64,000 nt of DNA from Lactiplantibacillus daoliensis (GCF_005405005.1 NZ_BJDH01000003.1:62001-126000), one strand, 5' to 3'; positions 50,556-59,937 are shown, counted from the stretch's first letter. Made by a program: numbers and translations. The notes: a model not told the origin generated them from the letters alone.

Positions 50556-51332
50556 TTGAACTTAGAAGCTTTGGAAAACGAACACTTTAGTGAATTGAAT
50601 GAAACGGATAAGGAAATAATCCAGTTTATTAATCGAAATCGAACGATGGTTAGAGAGGCAAGTTTAGCAGATGTTGCAACGAAGTCATTATTTTCTAAGT
50701 CGTCCATATTTAGAGCGTGTCAGAAGTTAGGACTAACTGGGTTTAGCCAACTCAAATATTTACTACAAGAAGAAGCCAAACAAGTTCAAGATGTGAACAT
50801 TGATTTTGTTTCACAAACAGTTAAATCGGTTTTATGGATGTCTAATCAATTTAAAAGTACTAAATTAGATGATATCTATGAAATGTTAAACCGGGCAAAA
50901 ACGATTTTTATCTATTCGACTGGTTGGGAGCAACAAATTGTCGCACAACAACTGCAACGAAACCTGTATTTATCAGGAAAAATGGCCTTTAGTTTTCCGA
51001 GTGCAGTCGATGAAATGAGCTTGTCACGAACACATATTGATGCAAATGATGCACTGATTGTGATTTCTTATTCTGGCATGAATGATGTGGTTTTAAAGAT
51101 GGTCCAAAACTTTAATTTGCAAGGGGTACAAACCTTGGCCTTTACATCGTTTCGACAAAACAAATTGTCACAAATAGCAAAGTACAATCTTTATTACGAT
51201 ACGGTCTCAAAGAATGTGAGTTATGAGAATCGAAAAGAACAATTCTTCTCAGATCTACATGTTTTAATAGATTTATTCAGTATGGGACTGATAAACTATA
51301 TCAGTACGACTAATCAAGCATTAGAAGATTAG
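50556..51332 (+). CDS. MurR/RpiR-family regulator
   Basis: Sugar-phosphate-sensing transcription regulator, 258 residues. The N-terminal helix-turn-helix (residues about 15-75: TKSLFSKSSIFRACQKLGLTGFSQLKYLL) is followed by an SIS domain (TIFIYSTGWEQQIVAQQLQRNL, DALIVISYSGMND). It most likely controls the surrounding GH4 and PTS genes. Start TTG after GAGGGATG. The ligand is probably a phosphorylated alpha-glucoside, inferred from position. Confidence 0.9.
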   Translation: MNLEALENEHFSELNETDKEIIQFINRNRTMVREASLADVATKSLFSKSSIFRACQKLGLTGFSQLKYLLQEEAKQVQDVNIDFVSQTVKSVLWMSNQFKSTKLDDIYEMLNRAKTIFIYSTGWEQQIVAQQLQRNLYLSGKMAFSFPSAVDEMSLSRTHIDANDALIVISYSGMNDVVLKMVQNFNLQGVQTLAFTSFRQNKLSQIAKYNLYYDTVSKNVSYENRKEQFFSDLHVLIDLFSMGLINYISTTNQALED

Positions 51333-51534
51333 CATTTTTTTAAGCAGTAAATGTTAGCGGTTTCTTATTGGATTTGGGTCAAGTAATTTTAGTTGTTAGC
51401 TTGCCGATATTTTTCTAATTAAGTTCTGAATCGTAAATTTGAAATGGTTAATCAAGAAAAAGTTATGTTAAGTACAATCAGTTTCGCGACTTGTTTTACT
51501 TAGCAATTATTATTGATTCAGGAGGATGTCTAGA

Positions 51535-52116
51535 ATGGGGAAAAAGAATAGCTTCTCTCAGCAGGCGGTTGATTATTTGAAGGATCTAGGCGGCAGCGCT
51601 AATGTCGATGAGATCGTTAATTGTGCCTCACGAATTCGAGTCACTGTGAATGATCCGACAGCGGTGGCTTCCAACGAGCAATTTATTGCGGATGGTGCCA
51701 TTACGGTTGTTCGACGTGGCAAAGCGATTCAAGTAATTGTCGGTTTAGATGTCCCCCAAATACTTAGTGTAATGCGGCAACTCATATCCGGTCTGGACAT
51801 TTATGATGCTGAACTTGATGAATATGGTCTGACACCGATTGGCGAGAAAGCCACGATGCTTTATGAGTGTTTTGGTTTAGATGGCAATATTCAGCAAATT
51901 ACGGTGGTTAATGATCAGATTATGGTACAGGTTAAAGATGTCTCATGGGTAGATCCATTTGATATCATTTTACAGCTAGGAATTGGGGTAACGTCCGTTA
52001 AAACTGTTGATAACCGAATATTTGTTGATATTGCGGATGCTACCGATGTTGCGCGGCAAATGTTGATGATGAATGTGACTAAATCGAAAGAATTGATGCG
52101 GCATGACAGTGATTAA
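51535..52116 (+). CDS. Stand-alone PTS EIIB with a degenerate second EIIB domain
   Basis: A 193-residue soluble protein. The first 85 residues form a glucose-family EIIB with phosphocysteine C30 in DEIVNCASRIRVTV. The second half repeats the EIIB pattern (ATMLYECFGLDGNIQQITVV) but has valine where the cysteine should be. The arrangement equals residues 450-621 of the EIICB at 45277, so this is likely a copy of its C-terminal part without the membrane domain. ATG at 51535 chosen because AGGAGG sits directly against the earlier ATG. Confidence 0.85.
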   Translation: MGKKNSFSQQAVDYLKDLGGSANVDEIVNCASRIRVTVNDPTAVASNEQFIADGAITVVRRGKAIQVIVGLDVPQILSVMRQLISGLDIYDAELDEYGLTPIGEKATMLYECFGLDGNIQQITVVNDQIMVQVKDVSWVDPFDIILQLGIGVTSVKTVDNRIFVDIADATDVARQMLMMNVTKSKELMRHDSD

Positions 52117-52486
52117 AAGATTAATTCATATTGAGTTACCAACAAATAGTGTTTATCATGTTGCTACGGATGAGCACAAAATGAAAATTGTGATGAAGTG
52201 CGAAGATACTAATATTTATGCACCGGTGGCAGGCGTTATCTCAGGTTATTCACAGCGCGATCGAACGATTGATATCATGATTGATGAGTCAAAGACATTA
52301 CTAGTGATGCACTTGCCAGCAGTAGCCACTGAGCTGATTACTTTTTATGTGAACTTAGGCGAGCGGGTCACTAGCGGCTTAAAAATAGCGGATTTGAAAG
52401 CGCTAACGAGTAATTTGTTGATTACAACAGTTGATCTAGACGAAAATTGCCATTACGAGGTCTGTAAACGGCACTCATTAATTTGA
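52103..52486 (+). CDS. Divergent EIIA(Glc)-like protein
   Basis: A 127-residue protein with the beta-sandwich pattern of EIIA (DTNIYAPVAGVISGYSQRD, then LNLGERV-like VNLGERVTSGLKIADL). By alignment with the neighbour at 52501, H70 matches the phosphoacceptor histidine. The partner histidine is threonine (T55), and the KMMGDG and GLDTV segments are missing or changed. It is therefore probably inactive or has another role, such as regulation. It overlaps the EIIB gene by 14 bp. Confidence 0.7.
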   Translation: MTVIKRLIHIELPTNSVYHVATDEHKMKIVMKCEDTNIYAPVAGVISGYSQRDRTIDIMIDESKTLLVMHLPAVATELITFYVNLGERVTSGLKIADLKALTSNLLITTVDLDENCHYEVCKRHSLI

Positions 52487-52500
52487 ACGGAGGATTTATT

Positions 52501-52986
52501 ATGTTTAAACTATTTAAGAAGAACAAAACAGAAGCAGTGGTTGCACCAGCTACAGGTCAATTGATTAAGATTGAATCGGTCTCAGACGATGTGTTTTCAC
52601 AAAAAATGATGGGCGATGGTTTTGCAGTTGAACCAGCACATAATGATATCGTTTCGCCAGTTGCTGGAACAATTTCAACCGTTTTCCCGACCAAACACGC
52701 CATTGGGATCACTACTGATGAAGGCCTTGAAGTCTTAGTTCATATGGGACTCGATACCGTTGAATTAAATGGTGAACCCTTCGAAATGCTCGTTAAACCT
52801 GGAGAACATGTTGAACCAAACACAGCTCTTGCAACCATGGATTTGGACAAGGTTAAAGCTGGTGGTAAAGGGACGACTATCGTCATCGTCTACACAAATA
52901 TGGATAAGATTGATAGCGTTCCGACAGTCGAACCTCAATATGTTGATCACGGTGACTCAGTGGGCACATTAACTTATCAAAAGTAA
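52501..52986 (+). CDS. PTS EIIA component, glucose family
   Basis: Soluble phosphocarrier of 161 residues. All signature parts are present: VFSQKMMGDGFAVEP, SPVAGTISTVFPTKHAIGI with the supporting H66, and LEVLVHMGLDTVEL with phosphoacceptor H81. It could serve the EIICB at 45277, which lacks its own EIIA. ATG at 52501 follows GGAGG; an in-frame ATG at 52483 is less likely. Last gene of the RpiR-linked unit, followed by a shared terminator. Confidence 0.93.
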   Translation: MFKLFKKNKTEAVVAPATGQLIKIESVSDDVFSQKMMGDGFAVEPAHNDIVSPVAGTISTVFPTKHAIGITTDEGLEVLVHMGLDTVELNGEPFEMLVKPGEHVEPNTALATMDLDKVKAGGKGTTIVIVYTNMDKIDSVPTVEPQYVDHGDSVGTLTYQK

Positions 52987-53004
52987 TGTGAGTCTGAATG
53001 ATTA

Positions 53005-53047
53005 AAAAGGGCGTACAGCTAGGTCGACCTAGTTGTACGCCCTTTTT
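53005..53047. terminator. Bidirectional terminator between EIIA and gntR
   Basis: A long stem GGGCGTACA-CTAGG/CCTAG-TGTACGCCC around TCGA, flanked by A5 and T5 runs, ends both convergent genes. Confidence 0.9.
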
Positions 53048-53058
53048 GTGACAACATG

Positions 53059-53778
53059 TTACCAATACTCGCTGCGATGGACATCGACGACGAATTTGGA
53101 ATGGTCTTCGACAAATTGTGATGTGGAATATTCGAAAGCGTCGCCTTTTTGGTCATATGCGATTTGTTCAATGACTAAAAGTGGTGTGCCGACTGTGACG
53201 GCCAAGGCTTGGCTAGATTCTTCGGTAGCGGCTTGGGCATAGACGACCCGGCGTGCATCGGTCATGAAGATATTCTTTTTGACTCCGAGATAATCGTAAA
53301 TGGAGCCAGCGAGGATCTTTTTGTCGAGCGGCGCAATGCGTGTTGGCATGATGGTATGTTCAAAACTGTAATGTTTCCCATCACGATAGCGAACGCGCTT
53401 AATTTCGTAAATGGGTTCATTAGCGGCAATTCGTAAATTTTTTTGTTCGTTTTCATCGGGTAACCGCGCACTGAATAGCAAAATCTTGCTAGTGATCTTT
53501 TGATCACGGTGAGTATAGGTTGTGCCAATGGGGAGGTCTAATGGCAGTAGTTCGCCATTATTATTGGCAATCTGCGACCGGACAATTGTTCCGGAACCTT
53601 GCTGACTGTAGATCAGCCCTTCATCACTCAATAGCTGCAATGACTTACGCAGCGTTAACCGACTTACTTTATATTTGTGTGCTAATGCTTCCTGAGTTGG
53701 CATAGCCGACCCAGCGCGATAATGATTTCGTAAAATGTCGCGTTTAATGTCAGAATAAATTTCTTTATACCTATACAA
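53059..53778 (-). CDS. GntR/HutC-family regulator of the mannoside operon
   Basis: A 239-residue repressor-type protein. The winged helix (residues about 5-70: IKRDILRNHYRAGSAMPTQEALAHKYKVSRLTLRKSLQLLSDEG) is followed by a UTRA ligand domain (about 95-235: RVRYRDGKHYSFEHTIMPTRI). Divergent from the EIIC-GH38-GH125 operon and therefore its likely regulator. Start TTG at 53778 behind GGGGTG. Effector unknown; a mannose phosphate is a reasonable guess. Confidence 0.88.
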   Translation of the reverse strand: MYRYKEIYSDIKRDILRNHYRAGSAMPTQEALAHKYKVSRLTLRKSLQLLSDEGLIYSQQGSGTIVRSQIANNNGELLPLDLPIGTTYTHRDQKITSKILLFSARLPDENEQKNLRIAANEPIYEIKRVRYRDGKHYSFEHTIMPTRIAPLDKKILAGSIYDYLGVKKNIFMTDARRVVYAQAATEESSQALAVTVGTPLLVIEQIAYDQKGDAFEYSTSQFVEDHSKFVVDVHRSEYW

Positions 53779-53813
53779 CTTTTTTCACCCCAACCGTCCT
53801 GATTAATAGTCAT

Positions 53814-53822
53814 ATTGTAGCA
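53814..53822 (-). promoter_or_regulatory. gntR promoter (extended -10)
   Basis: TGCTACAAT on the minus strand, about 35 bp before the TTG start. Confidence 0.5.
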
Positions 53823-53893
53823 CAATTAAATTATATGTATACAAATATTGACAAAATTATAGAAATTTGGCAATACAAATCGGAATATTCCTC

Positions 53894-53921
53894 TTTACAT
53901 TTGTACTATCCTTGCTATAAT
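53894..53921 (+). promoter_or_regulatory. Promoter of the mannoside operon
   Basis: TTTACA (53894-53899), 16 bp, then TATAAT (53916-53921) preceded by TG (extended -10). The spacer holds TTTGTACTA; similar ATTTGTATTG-like sequences occur nearby and may be GntR sites. Confidence 0.75.
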
Positions 53922-53931
53922 CAAAAGTGTT

Positions 53932-53945
53932 AGAAAACGCTTTCT
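53932..53945 (+). promoter_or_regulatory. cre-like site in the mannoside operon
   Basis: AGAAAACGCTTTCT matches the CcpA consensus at 12 of 14 positions. It lies 10 bp after the -10, a roadblock position. Confidence 0.65.
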
Positions 53946-53976
53946 GAAAAATAACTTATCAAAGGGGTAGCAGATT

Positions 53977-55326
53977 ATGGCCTTCAATGTCGAAAAGTTC
54001 CAAGAACCGTTACTTAAAGCTTCCGGTTGGGTGCAACAAAATAGTATTTTGCAAGCAATTAAAAACGCTTTCATCATGACGATTCCTTTCTCAATCATTG
54101 GTTCTTTCTCCAACTTGATTAAGATGCAACTTGATGCCTGGATTAAAAATGCTCATATTACCAATGTTTGGCTCACAAATACGAGTGAGTTGTTTGGTTA
54201 CTTAAATACCGCCACATTAGGAATTATTGGAATTATTGTTGTTTTGAGTTCGTCATATTCATATGCGCGGGAGTTAAAAAAGAAGTATCAAGAAGTTAAC
54301 ATTTTCTTGGCAGTTATTTTAGCACTAGCTGCTTACTTCGTCATGGTGCCAAAAAATATCAACTTTGCTGATCCTAAAGCCAAAGTGATTGAAGGTTTTG
54401 CGACTAGTTTCTTCGACTATTCTGGGATGTTTACCGGTTTAATTGTTGGGATGATTTCTGTTTATATCTATGCTCGCCTAAGTAAGAGCAAGATTACGAT
54501 TAAAATGCCTGATAGCGTCCCACAAAATATTTTTGATTCGTTTGCATCATTGATCCCAATTACTGGGGCTTTACTGATGTTCGGGATTGTCCGGATTATT
54601 ATTCAAAGTTTAGGTTTCGTTTCATTAATTGAATTAATCTCTGAAGTTTTGATTAAGCCACTCTTGACTGTCGGAACTGGGTTACCAGCGATTATTGTGG
54701 TGATTATCGTTGAACAAATTCTGTGGTTCCTTGGGTTACACGGATTCAACATCGTTTGGGGAGTCATGTCCGCATTCTGGTTACCGGTCTTCTTACAAGA
54801 TGTTGCTAAGTATGCCGCAACGCAAAGCTTTGCCGGTATCACGATTGCACCAAACACGATGACTAACGTTTATGCCATGATTGGTGGTTCTGGTGCGACC
54901 TTTGGGCTGATTATTGCCATGTTGATTTTTACCAAAAAGGGTGAAAAAGAACGTGAAATTGCCAAATTAGGATTTATTCCAGGTTGCTTCGGGATTAATG
55001 AACCAATTATCTTCGGGTTACCAATTGTTTTAAATCCAATTATGTTTATTCCATGGTTAGTTGTCCCGCTGATGAATGCGATTATCGCTTACACGGTCAC
55101 TAAAATTGGTTGGGTTGTGCCACTGGTTGTTCTGAACTCTGGTAATGAACCGATCTTCTTGAGTACTTGGATCTTAGGTGCGTTCCACACGAGTCCCGTT
55201 GTCTTGACCTTGGTTTTAGTTATTTTAGATGTCTTGCTCTATTCACCATTTGTCATTTTAAATCAACGAAGCGAACGCGCACAATTTGCAAAGCAAGCTA
55301 AGGCTGCCGCTAAAGAAGCTGCCTAG
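53977..55326 (+). CDS. PTS EIIC, cellobiose/lactose family
   Basis: Membrane permease of 449 residues with about ten helices (AFIMTIPFSIIGSFSNLI, GIIGIIVVLSSSYSYA). Conserved features of the Lac/Cel family include the FLGLHGFNIVWGVMS region and CFGINEPIIFGLPIVLNP. No EIIA or EIIB is encoded nearby, so partners must come from elsewhere. Its position before alpha-mannosidase genes suggests an alpha-mannoside or manno-oligosaccharide as substrate. A strong AAAGGGG precedes the ATG. Confidence 0.9.
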   Translation: MAFNVEKFQEPLLKASGWVQQNSILQAIKNAFIMTIPFSIIGSFSNLIKMQLDAWIKNAHITNVWLTNTSELFGYLNTATLGIIGIIVVLSSSYSYARELKKKYQEVNIFLAVILALAAYFVMVPKNINFADPKAKVIEGFATSFFDYSGMFTGLIVGMISVYIYARLSKSKITIKMPDSVPQNIFDSFASLIPITGALLMFGIVRIIIQSLGFVSLIELISEVLIKPLLTVGTGLPAIIVVIIVEQILWFLGLHGFNIVWGVMSAFWLPVFLQDVAKYAATQSFAGITIAPNTMTNVYAMIGGSGATFGLIIAMLIFTKKGEKEREIAKLGFIPGCFGINEPIIFGLPIVLNPIMFIPWLVVPLMNAIIAYTVTKIGWVVPLVVLNSGNEPIFLSTWILGAFHTSPVVLTLVLVILDVLLYSPFVILNQRSERAQFAKQAKAAAKEAA

Positions 55327-55351
55327 CCATCGTTAGAAAGAGAGTCGACTT

Positions 55352-57973
55352 ATGAAAAAAGTTTCAGTAGTGGCACATACGCATTGGGATTTTGAATGGT
55401 ACTTTACCCGTCAAGATGCTCGTGTACAGTTTGCCTATCATATGGATGAAGTTTTAGCAGCGCTGGCAAGTAACCAACTGGATTATTACTTGTTAGATGG
55501 TCAAATGGCCATTATTGATGACTATTTACAAAGTGATCCAGATCAAAGTGCTGTAATGCGAAAATTCATTAAGGCCGGCCGCTTATTTGTTGGCCCTTGG
55601 TACACGCAAATTGATGAAATGGTGACGACCGGTGAATCGATTGTCCGAAATTTGCAGCAAGGTCTTAAACTCTCAGCCGAACTTGGCGGGACCATGCCAA
55701 TTGGTTATTTACCGGATTCCTTTGGTCAGGGCCAAGATATGCCGAAAATCTATAATGGTTTCGGCATTGATAAAGCAATCTTTTGGCGAGGAATGCCCAA
55801 AGAGAAGTCTGCACGTTACTTCTATTGGACGAGCGATGATGATTCTAAAGTATTAGTGACCAATTTACGTAATGGCTATCCCGTCGGTGCCGAACTGATG
55901 GAGAATGATAACTATGCCGAATTACTGCATAAGATTAGTTCTGATACAGCGGTCACCAACCTGGCTTTACCAGTTGGTGGCGATCAGCGCCCAGTTGATT
56001 TCAACCTTAAGGAACGGATTGCAGCGGCCAATGCCGCTCAAGATGAGTATGAATTAGCTGAAAGTACTTATCCTGAATATTTTAAATCACTCGCAAAAGA
56101 GACCACATTACCAACTTATCAAGGTGAATTTGTGGATCCTAGTACTTCTAAGATTCACCGCGGTATCTATTCTTCTCGAGCGGACCTTAAGCAACTTTAT
56201 GATCGCATTGAACGCTTGATGACGTATGAGGTTGAACCATTGATGGCGATTGCCCAAGTGCATGGTATTCCAACGAAACAAGGCCTCGTCGGCGAAATTT
56301 GGAAGGCAGTTGCTAGAGGCCAAGCCCATGATTCATCGGGTGGTTGCAATAGCGATGAGACTAATCGTGACATTTTCCATCGGGGAACGGTTGCGCTGCA
56401 ACTTGGTATTTCACTAAAAGCCTACTTGTTGCGTAAATTGAGTAGCAATGTGCAGGCCGATTTAGACTTGTTTTTCTGGAATGCGGCGCCTAGTTCACTG
56501 ACAGCTGTTAAAGAAGTCAAAATTGAGTCACGCTTACCGAAGTTTATGTTAACCGATGAGCAACAGCAACCAGTGCCTTTCCAAGTCCTGAGCCAGCGAA
56601 CGGTAGATTGGGCGACCTTACGGCATGACTCGGCCGAAATGACCGCAGACTTGTCTTATGAGACAACGGTGGCAGTGTCGTTAACGATTCCAGCAACGGA
56701 CTGGACTGGATTAAAAGTGACGGAAATTGCAGGGAACTTCGGTGACCAAGCAACCACTAATATGATTGAAAATGAGTATTATCAAGTTTCTGCTAACTCG
56801 ACCGGGATTACTTTGATTGACAAGCGTACCCAAACCACGTATCGGGATTTCCTAAAATTAGAAGATGGTGGCGATGAAGGCGACACGTATGACTATTCAC
56901 CGGCCTATCAAGATTGGCTGTTAAACTTAGACTTCAAATCAGCTCAAGTGGCAGGCATTGCGGGACCGCTGATGTCACAATTGAAACTCACTGGTAGCTG
57001 GCGATTGCCAGCTGATTTGACTGAACGAGCTGATCAAAAGCGGAGTGCCAACATCCCTTATACGTTGACTTTAACTTTAAAGCAGGCAGATTCAGTGTTG
57101 GGTGTCGACTTAACGGTAGACAATCAAGCTAAGGATCATCGACTACGCTTGATGATTCAGACCGATGTGCAAGCACAAGCAAGCTACGCAGATACGCCTT
57201 TTGGCTATATCGAACGGCCGGTGATTGATCCGCATTTAGCCGATTGGCGCGAAATCGGGTACCATGAAGAACCGACAACTTTACGGCCATTCTTACACTT
57301 TGCCAATACCCACGATATGCAACATAGTTGGACCTGGCTGGGATTAGGTGAGAAGGACTTTCAGCTTGTCGGTAACCAGTTTGATCAGTTGGCAATCACG
57401 TTATATCGCGGTGTCGGCTACCTAGGCCGGCCGGACTTGTTACGGCGACCAAGCGATGCTTCTGGGTTGCAAACGAAGTATGTGCCAACACCAGATAGCC
57501 AACTGCTAGGAACGATGACCTTTAGTGGGGGCCTTTGTTTGGATGCGACATTTGATCCAGCATGGTTGCAAGCTCGTCACCATACCTTGTCGGCAGGGAC
57601 GCTGGCGTATCAGAATCAGACTTTAGATCGATTTACGAGCCCGATTCAATACTTCCAAATTAATCCAATGACTGCTGGGTTAAAACATGCGCCCATCGTT
57701 GAGGCTAAGACACCGCAATTGGTTATTAGTGCTTTAACAACGACCACGGATCGGACCGGTTTTGTTTTACGGGTTTATAATCCAACGAAACAAGCCTTGC
57801 ACCATCCTGGTGACCTGGTATTGGGTCAAAATAGCGTCATCAAACAACTTAACTTAAACAACGTTGTGACCAAACATCTGGCCACGAACGTGCTAGAATT
57901 AGCTTTAGCGGACTTTGGTCCTGGTGAAATTCGGACCTATGGCATTTATCCAGTTCAATCGGCTTGTTGCTAA
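55352..57973 (+). CDS. Alpha-mannosidase, GH38
   Basis: Retaining, metal-dependent enzyme that removes alpha-linked mannose. The 873-residue protein begins with the zinc-binding HTHWDFEW (residues 9-16). The nucleophile D122 is in YLPDSFGQGQDMP. RGQAHDSSGGCNSDETN carries further metal ligands. The C-terminal half is the usual beta-sandwich domain. There is no signal peptide, so it acts in the cytosol after uptake. 26 bp after the EIIC gene. Confidence 0.93.
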   Translation: MKKVSVVAHTHWDFEWYFTRQDARVQFAYHMDEVLAALASNQLDYYLLDGQMAIIDDYLQSDPDQSAVMRKFIKAGRLFVGPWYTQIDEMVTTGESIVRNLQQGLKLSAELGGTMPIGYLPDSFGQGQDMPKIYNGFGIDKAIFWRGMPKEKSARYFYWTSDDDSKVLVTNLRNGYPVGAELMENDNYAELLHKISSDTAVTNLALPVGGDQRPVDFNLKERIAAANAAQDEYELAESTYPEYFKSLAKETTLPTYQGEFVDPSTSKIHRGIYSSRADLKQLYDRIERLMTYEVEPLMAIAQVHGIPTKQGLVGEIWKAVARGQAHDSSGGCNSDETNRDIFHRGTVALQLGISLKAYLLRKLSSNVQADLDLFFWNAAPSSLTAVKEVKIESRLPKFMLTDEQQQPVPFQVLSQRTVDWATLRHDSAEMTADLSYETTVAVSLTIPATDWTGLKVTEIAGNFGDQATTNMIENEYYQVSANSTGITLIDKRTQTTYRDFLKLEDGGDEGDTYDYSPAYQDWLLNLDFKSAQVAGIAGPLMSQLKLTGSWRLPADLTERADQKRSANIPYTLTLTLKQADSVLGVDLTVDNQAKDHRLRLMIQTDVQAQASYADTPFGYIERPVIDPHLADWREIGYHEEPTTLRPFLHFANTHDMQHSWTWLGLGEKDFQLVGNQFDQLAITLYRGVGYLGRPDLLRRPSDASGLQTKYVPTPDSQLLGTMTFSGGLCLDATFDPAWLQARHHTLSAGTLAYQNQTLDRFTSPIQYFQINPMTAGLKHAPIVEAKTPQLVISALTTTTDRTGFVLRVYNPTKQALHHPGDLVLGQNSVIKQLNLNNVVTKHLATNVLELALADFGPGEIRTYGIYPVQSACC

Positions 57974-57980
57974 ACGACCA

Positions 57981-58009
57981 AACACCCTGCGTAACTGCGG
58001 GGTGTTTTA
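57981..58009 (+). terminator. Small hairpin between GH38 and GH125 genes
   Basis: ACACCC...GGGTGT stem with TTTTAATT. A weak, internal terminator or attenuator; GH125 has its own AGGAGG site 16 bp further on. Confidence 0.5.
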
Positions 58010-58025
58010 ATTAGGAGGGGCTACA

Positions 58026-59297
58026 ATGAAACTTGATTTAAACGACCTAACAGTAAAAATTGACGCTTTCGCTGCCAAGCAGACGTTGTCCACTGATGAA
58101 ACGACGACTTTATTCCGTCACTTATTAAGTGATGCGGTCGCTAAAGCAACGAACGCCGAAGCCGATGGCACATTCTTTGTTAAGACTGGTGACATTCCCG
58201 CCATGTGGTTACGGGATGCGACTTTTCAGGTGCTACCTTATGTCAAACTCATGTCGGTCATTCCCGAGTTAAAAACGGTATTAGTAGGTGTCTTGCGTCG
58301 CGAGTTACGTTATATTCAACATGATCCATACGCAAATGCGTTTAATCAGACGGCATCAGGTGCTCATTGGAGTGATGATGAGTCTGATCAGCCCATCTCT
58401 GACTTAGTTTGGGAACGTAAATTTGAAATTGACTCGCTCTGTGCCCCGCTATTTTTGGCACTGAAACTAATTGAACAGACGGATCAAGTGGATTTTTTGG
58501 ATGCCGAATTCTGGCAGACGCTAGCGCTAATCATGACGGTCTTGGAAACGGAGCAGCATCATGAACAGTCAACTTATTACTTCAAACGGGTCGACTGTCC
58601 AGCTAATGACACGCTGACGAACGATGGCAAGGGGACACCAGTGGGTTACACTGGAATGGTCTGGGATGGCTTTCGGCCGAGTGACAATGCGTGTGAGTAC
58701 GGTTATCATGTGCCATCAAACTTGTTCTTAATTGCCGTTTTGACCCGGCTAAGCCCGTTTATTCCGAATGAGCTTGGTGACCTCAAGGATCGCGTCACAA
58801 CGTTGGTTGCAGCCATTCAACAGGGGATTACTCGTTATGCATTGGTGACATTGCCAACTGGTCAAGTCGGCTATGCGTATGAAGTGGATGGGCTCGGCCA
58901 TCAGAAATTAATGGATGATGCCAATGTCCCAAGCTTGCTGGCGCTACCGTTTATTGGTTATACCACTATTGAGGATGTCATTTATCAAAATACCCGTGAG
59001 TTCATTCTAAGTGCTCAGAATCCTTATTATTATCGTGGTAAGGTATTAGCAGGGATTGGCAGTAATCATACGCCGGAAGCTTATGTCTGGCCGATTAGCC
59101 TGGCTATGGAGGGCTTGACGTCGACGGATCAAACGGTCAAAGTTGCCCAACTTGAAAAGATAGCGACAACGGATAATCAAACTGGTCAATGTCATGAAAG
59201 TGTCAGCGTCGATGATGTTAGTCAGTATACCCGGGACTGGTTCTCGTGGGCGAATATGACCTACTGTGAATTAGCATTAGATGTCTTAGGGGTTTAG
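58026..59297 (+). CDS. Exo-alpha-1,6-mannosidase, GH125
   Basis: Inverting exo-mannosidase of 423 residues. The family signature MWLRDATFQVLPY (D64 region) and WDGFRPSDNACEYGYHVPSNLF are present, as is YYYRGKVLAGIGSNHTPEAYVWPISLAMEGLTS. GH38 plus GH125 next to a PTS permease would together strip alpha-1,3/1,6-mannosides. In S. pneumoniae the same enzyme pair processes N-glycan mannose; that comparison is from family knowledge. Confidence 0.92.
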   Translation: MKLDLNDLTVKIDAFAAKQTLSTDETTTLFRHLLSDAVAKATNAEADGTFFVKTGDIPAMWLRDATFQVLPYVKLMSVIPELKTVLVGVLRRELRYIQHDPYANAFNQTASGAHWSDDESDQPISDLVWERKFEIDSLCAPLFLALKLIEQTDQVDFLDAEFWQTLALIMTVLETEQHHEQSTYYFKRVDCPANDTLTNDGKGTPVGYTGMVWDGFRPSDNACEYGYHVPSNLFLIAVLTRLSPFIPNELGDLKDRVTTLVAAIQQGITRYALVTLPTGQVGYAYEVDGLGHQKLMDDANVPSLLALPFIGYTTIEDVIYQNTREFILSAQNPYYYRGKVLAGIGSNHTPEAYVWPISLAMEGLTSTDQTVKVAQLEKIATTDNQTGQCHESVSVDDVSQYTRDWFSWANMTYCELALDVLGV

Positions 59298-59334
59298 GCC
59301 CCTCGGCGTACGTTGCTCGACTCTTTCCGCTTCC

Positions 59335-59507
59335 GGTTGTTACTGATAACATGCGAACGTGGGACCGGTTCAAGCCATAGAAACGTCTTGAACCTCGCCC
59401 GGAAACTTTGCCAAAACCGCAAATTTCCCGGACCGTCCGTGGTGTAAGGCCGGCAAAAGAACGCCGGTCAAACGCCACCTGCACGTCCGATGCTATCAGC
59501 AACAACC
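59335..59507. repeat. Structured repeat, family 2, copy E1
   Basis: A 173-bp unit closed by GGTTGTTACTGATAACAT (59335) and ATGCTATCAGCAACAACC (ending 59507). Inner hairpins are GGTTCAAG...CTTGAACC, CCGGAAA...TTTCCCGG and GCCGGC...GCCGGT. Read on the minus strand, the loops have the ACG...TTCT...GG pattern of copies A2 and E2, so it is inverted relative to E2. Confidence 0.75.
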
Positions 59508-59562
59508 TCCAGCTAAGTCAGTAGTTCATTTTTGGATAAATGCGTTATTTACGCTTAGCGGA

Positions 59563-59723
59563 GTCAGTCAGAATCGGTGTGCAGTGTCGGCAAGATTAGT
59601 CAGCGTTCTTGGCTGACTAATCTCGCGGGGCAATTCAAAGACGTGTTTTATCGGCTTTGAAGTGAGGTGCCAGACCGTACCTTGGCTGGCGCCGTCCCTC
59701 ACAGCACACCGATTCTGACTGAC
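59563..59723. repeat. Structured repeat, family 2, copy E2
   Basis: A 161-bp unit closed by a perfect 20-bp repeat, GTCAGTCAGAATCGGTGTGC (59563-59582) and its complement (59704-59723). Three inner hairpins: AGATTAGTCAGC/GCTGACTAATCT (perfect), TTCAAAG/CTTTGAA and GGTGCCAG/CTGGCGCC. Their loops are similar to those of A2. CCTCACAG precedes the right arm. Confidence 0.78.
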
Positions 59724-59812
59724 GGAGCGTTCGTCATAAGTTATGAACGACAGTTACTGATATCACGGTAGTTACAATCGTTTTTGACCTTTCAACTTGT
59801 AATTAAATAAAG

Positions 59813-59865
59813 TATAAAAAATGGAACCCGTTAGATGAATTGCACTTTTCATCTAATGGGTTCCA
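59813..59865 (-). terminator. Terminator after kdgA
   Basis: Stem of about 18 bp with two mismatches (GGAACCC...GGGTTCC ends), with T-rich sequence on the minus-strand exit. It separates the uronate operon from the E repeats. Confidence 0.8.
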
Positions 59866-59937
59866 TAATTTTATAACAATATATAGGTTGAGGTAATAGA
59901 AGCGCTTAATAATTTGATGATGGATGAGTGGAAATGA

